20,582 nt of DNA, from the IMG/VR virus record IMGVR_UViG_3300044612_003457, positions 1-20,582 of that record. One strand, 5' to 3'. Position numbers and translations under genes: made by a program. The notes beneath the pieces were generated by a model. It saw only the letters and a program-made list of their open reading frames with translations. It ran no database searches and was not told where the DNA came from. This DNA comes from a virus. Below, piece after piece: positions 1 to 5,430 of this stretch. Every line of letters starts with the position of its first letter. Position 1 is the stretch's first letter.

Positions 1-95
1 CTAGCCCTTCGCGTTCTTCTGAGGTATTCGCGCCCCACCTCTGATTACTGCGGGGTATCAGTTATCCCTACGCAGCTTTATAGACGATGCACTAG
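1..95. other. GC-rich segment with two consecutive hairpins, function unknown
   Basis: This stretch is visibly richer in G and C than the rest of the window and has no convincing reading frame. Two hairpins can be drawn. The first pairs GAGGT (21-25) with ACCTC (37-41). The second pairs CTGCG (48-52) with CGCAG (71-75) and has an inner GGG (53-55)/CCC (66-68) stem. TTCGCG occurs twice (near 8-13 and 27-32), and CTAG stands at both ends (1-4 and 92-95). No T-tract follows either hairpin on either strand, so it is not a simple terminator. It could be the edge of a structured RNA or a regulatory region of a gene outside the window; I do not recognise it. Confidence 0.35.
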
Positions 96-124
96 TATAT
101 ATCACAACTGTTGTTTGTCAATAG

Positions 125-152
125 TTGACTTTCTCTTTTTTGGAGATATATT
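125..152 (+). promoter_or_regulatory. sigma70-type promoter (TTGACT-16-TATATT)
   Basis: A -35 box TTGACT (125-130) and a -10 box TATATT (147-152) are separated by 16 bp. Transcription would begin at about 158-160, essentially on the ATG at 159, so the first gene would be leaderless. Alternatively the GGAG at 142-145 serves as a distant ribosome site on a longer transcript. The 16-bp spacing matches the promoters at 1062 and 2551. Confidence 0.6.
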
Positions 153-158
153 GTACTC

Positions 159-332
159 ATGTTCAAACACATCAAAAATAATTTCGATCTTCGTGATTAC
201 TCTGAACGATTTTTGGCTATTACTTTGTCATTCATGGCTGGATTAATGGCCAACATGGGTGAAATTTGGATGGCTGGAATCATCATCTGTGTTGCAATGG
301 TTGATCCTAAATGGTTTAAGGATGTAAAATGA
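159..332 (+). CDS. small hydrophobic membrane protein, unknown function (57 aa)
   Basis: This 57-residue gene begins MFKHIKNNFDLRDYSERF and continues with a largely hydrophobic stretch (about residues 18-48) that could form one long or two short membrane segments around a short polar break (NMGE). The end (DPKWFKDVK) is polar. It is the first gene of a three-gene run and its TGA overlaps the next ATG (ATGA), which indicates translational coupling. It sits directly behind the promoter at 125-152, so it is probably an early gene. Small membrane proteins are common among early phage genes, but no specific role can be assigned. The start is the only ATG that uses the whole frame; GGAG lies 13 nt upstream, rather far. 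Confidence 0.65.
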   Translation: MFKHIKNNFDLRDYSERFLAITLSFMAGLMANMGEIWMAGIIICVAMVDPKWFKDVK

Positions 333-679
333 AAAAGAAAAGAACAAAAACCGTACCATTCATCTTAAACGACTTTGATTTTGTATCTTACCTTTTGGAG
401 GATGGTGATGAAAAATTCAATAAGTCTTTGGAGGAGATGCCTTTTACTTTACTTCTGCAAAATTATGCAGACTATTGTGAAGCAATTGGTACTCTTGTCA
501 AGGAAAGAAAATCAAATAGTAAAGATCCTAAAATCAGCAAACTTTATGAACGCAAGTATCTATTGGCCGACAGACTTAAGTTGAAGATGTTTGATACTCA
601 AGAGGAAGCAAGTAGAGCAAATTATCATTACGATAAAATTGCTGATGAGCACTGGGAATTAAAAAATAAATCAAAATGA
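329..679 (+). CDS. hypothetical protein, second gene of small early operon (116 aa)
   Basis: The product is soluble, charged and probably helical. It has a basic start (MKKKRTK), an acidic middle and a charged C-terminal half. No known domain is recognised. The ATG overlaps the stop of the membrane protein gene by four bases, and AAGGA (319-323) gives a good ribosome site inside the upstream gene. The 3' end overlaps the next gene in the same ATGA manner. The position behind an early-type promoter suggests an early host-interaction or regulatory role, but that is only inference. Confidence 0.8.
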   Translation: MKKKRTKTVPFILNDFDFVSYLLEDGDEKFNKSLEEMPFTLLLQNYADYCEAIGTLVKERKSNSKDPKISKLYERKYLLADRLKLKMFDTQEEASRANYHYDKIADEHWELKNKSK

Positions 680-882
680 CAAACAAGGATCTTGAAGCTA
701 AAATTTACGAATTTGGTCAAATTTTGTACCGTCTAGGTCGCATGGAGACTGATGACAAAGCTAGCACAAAGGAATATAACAAACTTTGTAAAGAGCGAGA
801 GGATTTGACAAAAGAGTTTGACGAGCACTTTAAGTCTCCAAGCATGAACCGAAAATTGGCAAACTCTATGGGTTTAGTCTAA
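676..882 (+). CDS. small coiled-coil-like hypothetical protein (68 aa)
   Basis: This is the third gene of the 159-882 run. The 68-residue product is rich in Lys, Glu, Asp and Leu with a heptad-like pattern over about residues 3-55, so a helical or coiled-coil protein is likely. It ends NRKLANSMGLV. The start overlaps the previous stop as ATGA. No clear Shine-Dalgarno is present, so translation probably relies on coupling. The stop overlaps the end of the convergent minus-strand gene by 9 bases, with no terminator hairpin between them. The function is unknown. Confidence 0.75.
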   Translation: MTNKDLEAKIYEFGQILYRLGRMETDDKASTKEYNKLCKEREDLTKEFDEHFKSPSMNRKLANSMGLV

Positions 883-1071
883 AGTATCTCCAAAAGTTGC
901 TTTGATCACCGCATCAATATTTTGAATTTTAGATCTGCTCAAATAATCCATAAGCTGCTTGCGGATTTCTTTTTTCCAAGAAGCCAGACCATCCTTTGAA
1001 GCATTTTGTGATGCACCAAAAGTTGTTTCAACATTGTACACATTTCCTTCATTTATCTTATTTGACTTCAT
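874..1071 (-). CDS. small hypothetical protein (65 aa), convergent to the first operon
   Basis: A 65-residue minus-strand frame with coding-like composition: polar N-terminus (MKSNKINEGNVYNVETTFG) and a basic helical centre (SWKKEIRKQLMDYLSRSK) followed by NIDAVIKATFGDTLD. No domain is recognised. A weak AGG lies about 8 bases before the ATG. Its start codon touches the -35 box of the oppositely directed tRNA promoter (1062-1089), so the two transcription units share control DNA. It overlaps the end of the upstream + gene by 9 bases. It is likely real because it fills the only gap between two + strand units and no competing + frame exists. Confidence 0.6.
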   Translation of the reverse strand: MKSNKINEGNVYNVETTFGASQNASKDGLASWKKEIRKQLMDYLSRSKIQNIDAVIKATFGDTLD

Positions 1072-1089
1072 TGTTTAGCCTGCTATAAT
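1062..1089 (+). promoter_or_regulatory. strong sigma70-type promoter for tRNA-Gly and following gene
   Basis: TTGACT (1062-1067), a 16-bp spacer and a perfect TATAAT (1084-1089) preceded by TGC, which resembles an extended -10. The predicted start of transcription, about 1096, is 3 bases before the tRNA 5' end. The -35 box abuts the start codon of the divergent gene at 1071. Confidence 0.75.
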
Positions 1090-1098
1090 AGTTATATC

Positions 1099-1170
1099 GC
1101 GGCTGTAGTATAATGGCCATTACTCTAGCCTTCCAAGCTTGATATGAGAGTTCGATTCTCTCCAGCCGCA
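1099..1170 (+). tRNA. tRNA-Gly (anticodon TCC)
   Basis: The 72-nt cloverleaf can be folded by hand. A 7-bp acceptor stem (GCGGCTG with CAGCCGC) is followed by a short D stem GTA/TAC, an anticodon loop CTTCCAA with TCC at 34-36, and a T arm GAGAG-TTCGATT-CTCTC with a perfect 5-bp stem. CCA is not encoded. Two oddities stand out: the anticodon stem (CTAGC/GCTTG) has a T·T mismatch at its second pair, and the discriminator base is A, whereas bacterial tRNA-Gly normally has U. Phage tRNAs commonly supplement host decoding; this one would read GGA/GGG. Only 3 bases separate it from the next ATG. Confidence 0.93.
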
Positions 1171-1173
1171 TTT

Positions 1174-1476
1174 ATGCCAAAACCACGTAAAACTTCTACT
1201 CAACCAAAGCGCAAGCCAAAAAAGCCCGAACCTGTAGTGGAAAAGGTTTATCCGGAGTATATTGAAAAATTTAAAAAGGAATTAAAGGAAAAAACTCCTT
1301 TTACTTTAAAAGTTGATCAATATTCCAAGGATGCCGCATACCATATTGGTGTTTTGGCAAAGCAAGGCAAAACCCATAGGTGTATTTGGATGGTGGGATT
1401 TGCTACTGGCCCAGAATATACTAATCAATTTTGGACATCTCAGGCATACAAAGAATGGAAGCAAAATAACATCTAA
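1174..1476 (+). CDS. hypothetical basic protein directly behind tRNA-Gly (100 aa)
   Basis: The start is the ATG at 1174, giving a Pro/Lys-rich N-terminus (MPKPRKTSTQPKRKPKKPEP) and then a folded-looking part with aromatic residues (HRCIWMVGFATGPEYTNQFW). The frame stays open upstream to an earlier ATG at 1144, but that stretch is the tRNA itself and cannot be coding. There is no Shine-Dalgarno: the bases before the ATG are the tRNA acceptor stem plus TTT. Translation would therefore use either the tRNA-mRNA precursor or a leaderless mRNA released by tRNA 3' processing. The stop codon TAA (1474-1476) lies inside the late-type motif of the next gene. The function is not recognised. Confidence 0.75.
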   Translation: MPKPRKTSTQPKRKPKKPEPVVEKVYPEYIEKFKKELKEKTPFTLKVDQYSKDAAYHIGVLAKQGKTHRCIWMVGFATGPEYTNQFWTSQAYKEWKQNNI

Positions 1477-1479
1477 ATA
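1473..1479 (+). promoter_or_regulatory. late-type promoter motif CTAAATA before the 82-aa gene
   Basis: CTAAATA lies 8 bases upstream of the ATG at 1488 and includes the stop codon of the upstream gene. It matches the -10 type late promoter of T4-like phages (TATAAATA) and the other eight copies in this window. Confidence 0.6.
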
Positions 1480-1487
1480 TTTGTAAC

Positions 1488-1736
1488 ATGTACGACAAAT
1501 ATTTTATAGCCAACCAATTTTCTTTAAATAGCTCAAAATTACCAAAACACAAAGGGCTATTATTTACTGGTGGAACAGCTGGAACTTTTGGAACAGCAAC
1601 ATTACATCTAGTAACATCTTTAGGAAATACAACTTCGGCATCAATGCTTGTTAATTCAAGTCCATTTATATTACCAATACAAGCATATGCAGTAACTGCA
1701 TTGCCAACTGGCATCACTGCTTGGTATTTAAATTGA
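1488..1736 (+). CDS. small beta-rich phage protein, possible virion decoration protein (82 aa)
   Basis: An 82-residue protein with a Gly/Thr/Ser-rich, alternating hydrophobic pattern (GGTAGTFGTATLH, then NSSPFILPIQAYAV) and an end TGITAWYLN. This is typical of a small beta-sandwich. Short proteins with this kind of ending are, from memory, common among structural genes of T4-like aquatic phages, so a minor virion or head-decoration role is possible; there is no catalytic motif. It has no Shine-Dalgarno, but CTAAATA lies 8 bases upstream, so it is the one small + gene here likely to be expressed late. That fits a structural role. A longer minus-strand frame over the same bases is rejected as a shadow. 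Confidence 0.7.
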   Translation: MYDKYFIANQFSLNSSKLPKHKGLLFTGGTAGTFGTATLHLVTSLGNTTSASMLVNSSPFILPIQAYAVTALPTGITAWYLN

Positions 1737-1739
1737 TAC

Positions 1740-1946
1740 ATGTCGAATGAAGTTCGTTGTTTACTCACAAACGAAGTGCTAAAACCGGGTCAATGGTACT
1801 GGTATTCATGGGAAATGGATGCCGCAGTATCAGAAAAAGGTATGGTAGAAATAGAAATTCGTCGTCATGATCCTGACGACGAATTTGCTAAATTGCTATG
1901 GGAAGAATGGCGTTGGAGTTCCCAAATAGGTCACATAGACCTTTAA
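1740..1946 (+). CDS. small acidic, Trp-rich hypothetical protein (68 aa)
   Basis: The product is acidic and unusually rich in tryptophan (WYWYSWEMD, LLWEEWRW). It begins MSNEVRCLLTNEVLKPGQ and ends SSQIGHIDL. The LLTNEVLKPGQWYWYSW part looks like a small beta structure, but no family is recognised. It starts 3 bases after the stop of the 82-aa gene, so the two are probably co-transcribed. No good ribosome site is seen. Its stop overlaps the stop of the convergent minus gene by four bases, leaving no room for a terminator. Confidence 0.7.
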   Translation: MSNEVRCLLTNEVLKPGQWYWYSWEMDAAVSEKGMVEIEIRRHDPDDEFAKLLWEEWRWSSQIGHIDL

Positions 1947-2557
1947 CGCTTTCCGCGCATCATTCTGTCAACGATACCTTCAATGCCTTCTTGTTCGTCC
2001 TCTTGGCGAGCGTAGTATTCAGCCTCTTGTTCTTCTCTGTGTGCTGTTTCCTTGTCCTCTTCTGTTTCGTAACCAGCTTCTGCTCTGGCTTGTCTTGCAA
2101 GCTTTGTTGGTGGACGCATCAAGTTTGGATCAATTGGATTGTCTTCGTCTTCAATGTTATTATCTTTGGCATCTGCTGCAACGTCTTGAGCATCAACCTT
2201 ACCATCACCAGTCATGTCTACTTGTGTTGGCATAGAATCCTTGGCCTTCTTAGCAGCCAAAATTTCTGCATAAATTTGAGCCGAGGTCTTCTTGACATCT
2301 CCAGCAAACTTTGGATCGATGTGGGGACCCTTTGGTGGTCTACCCGGACCATCGGTGCTAGTCATGAGCTCTTGGTGGGCTTTTTCCAAATCAGCTGGGT
2401 TTACGCCAACTGGCTTGCCCTTTCCCAAACCAGATTGCAATGATTCTTCAAGCATTGCTCTACCCTTAAAGTGAGCCTCTACAGATGCGGCCTTGAGGCT
2501 GTGAATCCACTGATAATAACCTTTATTATTCTTCATAAAATTATTTAGACTTGACAT
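1943..2557 (-). CDS. hypothetical acidic protein with EF-hand/dockerin-type calcium loop (204 aa)
   Basis: The N-terminal half is helical and mixed-charge. Residues 114-125 read DMTGDGKVDAQD, a textbook 12-residue calcium loop with Asp/Thr/Asp at 1, 3, 5, Lys at 7, Asp at 9 and Asp at 12, followed by a helix. Only one loop is visible; dockerins normally have two. The C-terminal third is highly acidic with a coiled-coil look (EEDKETAHREEQEAEYY) and ends in a basic MMRGKR. The start is uncertain. The ATG at 2557 overlaps the -35 box of a + promoter. The later ATG at 2536 has the late motif CTAAATA (2542-2548) 5 bases upstream and would give 197 aa. A virion-associated Ca-binding protein is a guess. 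Confidence 0.8.
   Translation of the reverse strand: MSSLNNFMKNNKGYYQWIHSLKAASVEAHFKGRAMLEESLQSGLGKGKPVGVNPADLEKAHQELMTSTDGPGRPPKGPHIDPKFAGDVKKTSAQIYAEILAAKKAKDSMPTQVDMTGDGKVDAQDVAADAKDNNIEDEDNPIDPNLMRPPTKLARQARAEAGYETEEDKETAHREEQEAEYYARQEDEQEGIEGIVDRMMRGKR
2542..2548 (-). promoter_or_regulatory. possible late-type motif CTAAATA, start-deciding for the calcium-loop gene
   Basis: CTAAATA read on the minus strand lies 5 bases upstream of the internal ATG at 2536. If it is a promoter, as at the other late genes, the protein begins at MKNNKGYYQW rather than at 2557. This is the weakest of the nine copies because it lies inside the longer frame. Confidence 0.4.
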
Positions 2558-2578
2558 TGCTTCACTTTAAGGTATAAT
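2551..2578 (+). promoter_or_regulatory. consensus sigma70 promoter (TTGACA-16-TATAAT)
   Basis: Both hexamers are perfect (TTGACA 2551-2556, TATAAT 2573-2578), separated by 16 bp. The predicted transcription start near 2585 is two bases before the ATG at 2587, so the first message would be nearly leaderless. The -35 box overlaps the upstream candidate start codon of the divergent gene. Confidence 0.8.
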
Positions 2579-2586
2579 TAAATAAT

Positions 2587-2733
2587 ATGGAAGGTATACA
2601 CGGTGCAGGTAAAGGTGACGCATATCGCCAAGTGAATTATGCAACTTATTGTAAAAATTGGGATAAAATTTTTGGAAAGAAAGAAGCCCCCAAAAAGAAA
2701 AAAGGGCTTGACAATAACAAAAAAAAGAAGTAA
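2587..2733 (+). CDS. small lysine-rich conserved phage protein (48 aa)
   Basis: A 48-residue frame beginning MEGIHGAGKGDAYRQVNY, then YCKNWDKIFGKKE and a Lys-rich tail ending NNKKKK. The pattern GKGDxxR...(Y/W)xxNxxxIFG is, from memory, shared by many small uncharacterised phage proteins, which supports its being real. The function is unknown; the basic tail suggests nucleic-acid or membrane contact. It is the first gene of the third + strand operon, directly behind the consensus promoter. No Shine-Dalgarno separates promoter and ATG. Confidence 0.75.
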   Translation: MEGIHGAGKGDAYRQVNYATYCKNWDKIFGKKEAPKKKKGLDNNKKKK

Positions 2734-2741
2734 TATATAAC

Positions 2742-2915
2742 ATGCCTAATTCGAAACAACGTATTACAGCTCGTCGTCACAAGAAGCGAAAGGACCGTCT
2801 TGCACGGAACCGCGCTAATAGCCTCATGGAGGCAAAAGTTGGTACACTTCGTGCGCTTGACGCGATTGGCCAACTCCCTAAGTCTGTCAAGCAAAAGAGA
2901 TTACCTAATGGCTAA
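2742..2915 (+). CDS. small highly basic protein (57 aa)
   Basis: The first half is extremely rich in Arg and Lys (MPNSKQRITARRHKKRKDRL), and the second half is a mild amphipathic helix (LMEAKVGTLRALDAIGQL) with a basic end. This looks like a nucleic-acid-binding small protein, but no family is recognised. It begins 8 bases after the previous stop, and its own stop overlaps the next gene start by 8 bases, so it sits firmly inside the operon. The composition is GC-richer than that of its neighbours because of CGT/CGC arginine codons. Confidence 0.7.
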   Translation: MPNSKQRITARRHKKRKDRLARNRANSLMEAKVGTLRALDAIGQLPKSVKQKRLPNG

Positions 2916-3207
2916 GACTGCCACTAATATGTCCTTATCTGATGTAAGGAGTAAGTATGACAACATCGATTGCTTTTTCACCTACTATGATGGTGAAAAG
3001 TCTACGTTTGATTTCTATGGAACTAACGCTTCTGGGAATGAAGTTCGAATTTCCTTGGGTGGTTGTCCAGCATGGATTCGTCATCTGTCATTTGGCCCAA
3101 ACGACTCCTTAAATATCAGTGATGCTATTGAGCGTCATGTTCGTTACCTTTCCGTCACAGATAATCACGGTAAGGTAGTTTATGAACAATTCTTTGACAC
3201 TAACTAA
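2908..3207 (+). CDS. hypothetical protein of early operon (99 aa)
   Basis: The start chosen is the ATG at 2908 (MAKTATNMSLSDVRSKYDN). The frame is open further upstream, but that part would lie entirely under the basic 57-aa gene. The product is a small mixed alpha/beta protein with a beta-rich centre (FFTYYDGEKSTFDFYG) and ends YEQFFDTN. It has one cysteine, in GGCPAWIRH. No family is recognised. AAGAGA about 9 bases upstream is a weak ribosome site, and the 8-base overlap with the previous gene suggests translational coupling. An alternative start is the ATG at 2929. Confidence 0.75.
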   Translation: MAKTATNMSLSDVRSKYDNIDCFFTYYDGEKSTFDFYGTNASGNEVRISLGGCPAWIRHLSFGPNDSLNISDAIERHVRYLSVTDNHGKVVYEQFFDTN

Positions 3208-3212
3208 AATAA

Positions 3213-3629
3213 ATGAATAACTCAGACTATAACGATTTTAAAAATTGGCAAAATAACGGGGATGATGAAAACAATCCCCATAATCCACATGGATTCTTTT
3301 ACTATGGACCTGTCAATGACAAGTTCAAGAAGATGTGGGACCAGATTAATAACAATGAAGATTATATGGAATCCATGAAAGATTATCTCAATATTGATGA
3401 TATTCTGAAGGAGGTCATGAATCCTATGAGTAAGATGCCGAGACCAAATAAACGTCATCAAAAACCAAAAACCACTACCGTAAACTTTACGCAAGATGAG
3501 TATATGAAGCTCATTGAGATTCGTGGATATCTTGCTATTACCGAGCAGCATGCTCACGTAAAAGCGTTAGATAAGGTTTTAAACCAAATTACCATGCTTC
3601 CCCCCAATGATCCAAGGAGAGTAAAATGA
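3213..3629 (+). CDS. hypothetical Asn/Asp-rich protein (138 aa)
   Basis: The N-terminal third is rich in Asn, Asp, His and Gly (NGDDENNPHNPHGFFYYGP) and is probably flexible. Residues about 40-75 are an acidic helix (DYMESMKDYLNIDDILKEVM), followed by a basic linker (RPNKRHQKPK). The last 50 residues are a likely folded helical part (FTQDEYMKLIEIRGYLAIT). No family is recognised. The gene follows the previous stop by 5 bases, has no obvious ribosome site, and overlaps the next gene as ATGA. It is co-transcribed with its neighbours from the promoter at 2551. Confidence 0.75.
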   Translation: MNNSDYNDFKNWQNNGDDENNPHNPHGFFYYGPVNDKFKKMWDQINNNEDYMESMKDYLNIDDILKEVMNPMSKMPRPNKRHQKPKTTTVNFTQDEYMKLIEIRGYLAITEQHAHVKALDKVLNQITMLPPNDPRRVK

Positions 3630-3847
3630 GCAAGTATACTCCCGGTGAAGGTTATGATAAGGGATTTCAGTGCCGTATGAATGGAGGTCAAAAGCCTATT
3701 CAGGCAATGTCAGCAACAGACCCATACTGGCAAGAATATTCTACTGGCTGGAATGATGCTGATACAAAGATTATCAACGAGGCAAGAGACAGAAATTCTT
3801 GCACTAAACCAAAGTGCTGTAAAAAGAAAAACTTTATTCAGGATTGA
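3626..3847 (+). CDS. small protein resembling ribosome modulation factor, with Cys-rich tail (73 aa)
   Basis: Residues 9-46 (GYDKGFQCRMNGGQKP ... DPYWQEYSTGWNDAD) follow the spacing of the ribosome modulation factor family: a GY..G....G stretch, then a short loop and (W/Y)..GW..A/D. RMF binds 70S ribosomes and promotes hibernating dimers; family resemblance is inferred from pattern only, and the usual CPY motif is replaced by DPY. The tail adds Cys59, Cys64 and Cys65 among lysines. The ribosome site AAGGAGAG just upstream is one of the strongest in the window, and the ATG overlaps the preceding stop. It is the last gene before the hairpin terminator. Confidence 0.75.
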   Translation: MSKYTPGEGYDKGFQCRMNGGQKPIQAMSATDPYWQEYSTGWNDADTKIINEARDRNSCTKPKCCKKKNFIQD

Positions 3848-3848
3848 T

Positions 3849-3873
3849 AAAATCCCCCGAAAGGGGGATTTTT
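3849..3873. terminator. bidirectional intrinsic terminator between convergent operons
   Basis: A perfect 10-bp stem (AAAATCCCCC 3849-3858 with GGGGGATTTT 3863-3872) is closed by a GAAA tetraloop. It is flanked by A's on the left and T's on the right, so it works as a terminator on either strand. It lies two bases after the last + gene and overlaps the stop codon of the minus-strand 514-aa gene (3872-3874). Confidence 0.92.
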
Positions 3874-5416
3874 ATCTTTGTCCAAAAACTTTTACAAATT
3901 TTGCAAATAAAGATGGATCAAGAACATCTTTTGCAACATCCAAATCATCTTGATCGGGAACGACGTGACTTGGCTGTATTTCAATATTTCTCTTAAGGGT
4001 TTCCATACCACTACGCGAACGAGCCAATTCAGAACCAGCCAACTGTGCTTGTGGTTCTGGTCTTCCTCTTTCGCCAACCGTACCTAACACAACTCTTACT
4101 GGTTGTTTCATAACATGCTTAACCATTCCTTCATGGGGAACCAATATTGGTTCTTCATGTGGTGTTACTGCTACAGTTGACTGTCTTAATCTATCTAAAT
4201 GTTTTTTTATTAGTCCTGCGATAGCTCTTTGTCTTGAAGGTGGTTCAGACCATTCTCTTGCCTGACCTCTCAAACGTCTCATTTCAGATTCAATCTTATT
4301 TGCTTCTTTTTCACTGTCAGATTCAGATTTTTGTTTTTTTAAATCATAAAAACTTGTTACTACTTTTTCTGGGAATCCTATCTCTTCTACGCCACGGGTA
4401 CCGAATGTAGCTCTATGATTTTTAAAATTTGCAACAAATGTCTGTCCGCGTTCATCTACACCCACTCCATCTTCACTTGTATCTGAAACATGCTTTTTAG
4501 AAGTTTCTATAGTCTTATTTAAGAATGGTTCTGTGATCTTTTTAGTCAAATTGCCAAGTGATGAAAAAAATGTGGCTGCACGCCCATATTGTTCGGCATC
4601 GGTTTTATTTATTTTTCCAGATTTTATTCTTAAAATTTTTTCATCATCTAATGGCTCAAGAACAGCACTTGCAGCTGCATTGAAATGTGGATCGCCTTTT
4701 TCTTCGTTGATAAAATCTTTGCCCGGATAATTGATCCAGTACAGATCATGGTCTCCACTTATTGGGTTTATACTTTTGATACCGATCTTTGCTTTTTTAT
4801 TTCTTCTTTGGAATCTTTGAAGATAATTTTTGGTTTCGCTATCGGGAACGTCTTTCCATTGCTTTGCGCTCTTGAAAGAAATGTACTCTTCTGGGCAAAC
4901 TTCAAACACTTCACAATTATCGAAGTATTTTGGCTTCTTCCTTCTCTTCAAACCCATTCCGAGTATCGGATCATATCCCGCTAGACCACCTTGGGAAACT
5001 TCTGGTGATGCAGGAACTGACAAACCACCCGGACCCGGACCAGCACCGCCACCAGTAGTCATGTCTTCTAGAAGTTGAATGTAACTCAATTCCTCATTTA
5101 CATTTGCTGCAACAAAACCTTCCATAAAAAAATTGTATTCTTCGGATGGAAGGTCAAATTGTTCACCAAACATATTCAAGGTTGCCATATAGTTTGACAA
5201 TTTTGCTTTTGTCGTTCCATATGGAAGTTCTTCGAATATCTTCTTTAATTTTATTACCAAATATTCAAATGAATCTATGCTGCTTTCTGGTTTTATTATA
5301 TTTCCATTGGCATCTATCGTACCAGCACTATATGCTTCAAGTGAGGTGTAGGGCGCACTAATGCCCTGTGCTAACTTGTAGAAGTAGAATGATGGTACGT
5401 AGGAACTAGCTTTCAT
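3872..5416 (-). CDS. hypothetical protein, probable virion or late protein (514 aa)
   Basis: The order is: an aromatic N-terminus (YVPSFYFYKLAQG); a helical domain to about residue 120 (SSIDSFEYLVIKLKKIFEEL); a flexible linker GGGAGPGPGG near residue 125; a basic patch (GLKRRKKPKYF); a mixed domain with two cysteines (CEVFEVCPEEY); a charged coiled-coil segment (SESDSEKEANKIESEMRRLRGQ); and a C-terminal part ending FAKFVKVFGQR. No known family is recognised. It is the last gene of the minus-strand block, has its own ATAAATA motif 7 bases before the start, and ends in the terminator hairpin. Size, late-type control and position next to the adhesin gene suggest a virion or assembly protein. Confidence 0.85.
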   Translation of the reverse strand: MKASSYVPSFYFYKLAQGISAPYTSLEAYSAGTIDANGNIIKPESSIDSFEYLVIKLKKIFEELPYGTTKAKLSNYMATLNMFGEQFDLPSEEYNFFMEGFVAANVNEELSYIQLLEDMTTGGGAGPGPGGLSVPASPEVSQGGLAGYDPILGMGLKRRKKPKYFDNCEVFEVCPEEYISFKSAKQWKDVPDSETKNYLQRFQRRNKKAKIGIKSINPISGDHDLYWINYPGKDFINEEKGDPHFNAAASAVLEPLDDEKILRIKSGKINKTDAEQYGRAATFFSSLGNLTKKITEPFLNKTIETSKKHVSDTSEDGVGVDERGQTFVANFKNHRATFGTRGVEEIGFPEKVVTSFYDLKKQKSESDSEKEANKIESEMRRLRGQAREWSEPPSRQRAIAGLIKKHLDRLRQSTVAVTPHEEPILVPHEGMVKHVMKQPVRVVLGTVGERGRPEPQAQLAGSELARSRSGMETLKRNIEIQPSHVVPDQDDLDVAKDVLDPSLFAKFVKVFGQR

Positions 5417-5423
5417 ACATTAA

Positions 5424-5430
5424 TATTTAT
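5424..5430 (-). promoter_or_regulatory. late-type motif ATAAATA before the 514-aa gene
   Basis: ATAAATA on the minus strand lies 7 bases upstream of the ATG at 5416 and contains the TAA stop of the 1259-aa gene (5427-5429). No Shine-Dalgarno lies between motif and start. Confidence 0.65.

Noticed and set aside
1144-1173. N-terminal extension of the 100-aa protein
   Set aside because: These codons are the anticodon and T arms of tRNA-Gly.
1421-1768. 115-aa minus-strand frame
   Set aside because: It overlaps three + strand genes; the + frame at 1488 has better protein character and a late-type motif.
1898-2443. 181-aa hydrophobic + strand frame
   Set aside because: The apparent membrane protein is the complement of the acidic calcium-loop gene; its Phe/Leu/Cys richness mirrors Glu/Lys codons.
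4533-5361. Several + strand frames of 60-100 aa opposite the 514-aa gene
   Set aside because: Hydrophobic, without ribosome sites, and fully inside a long coding minus-strand gene.
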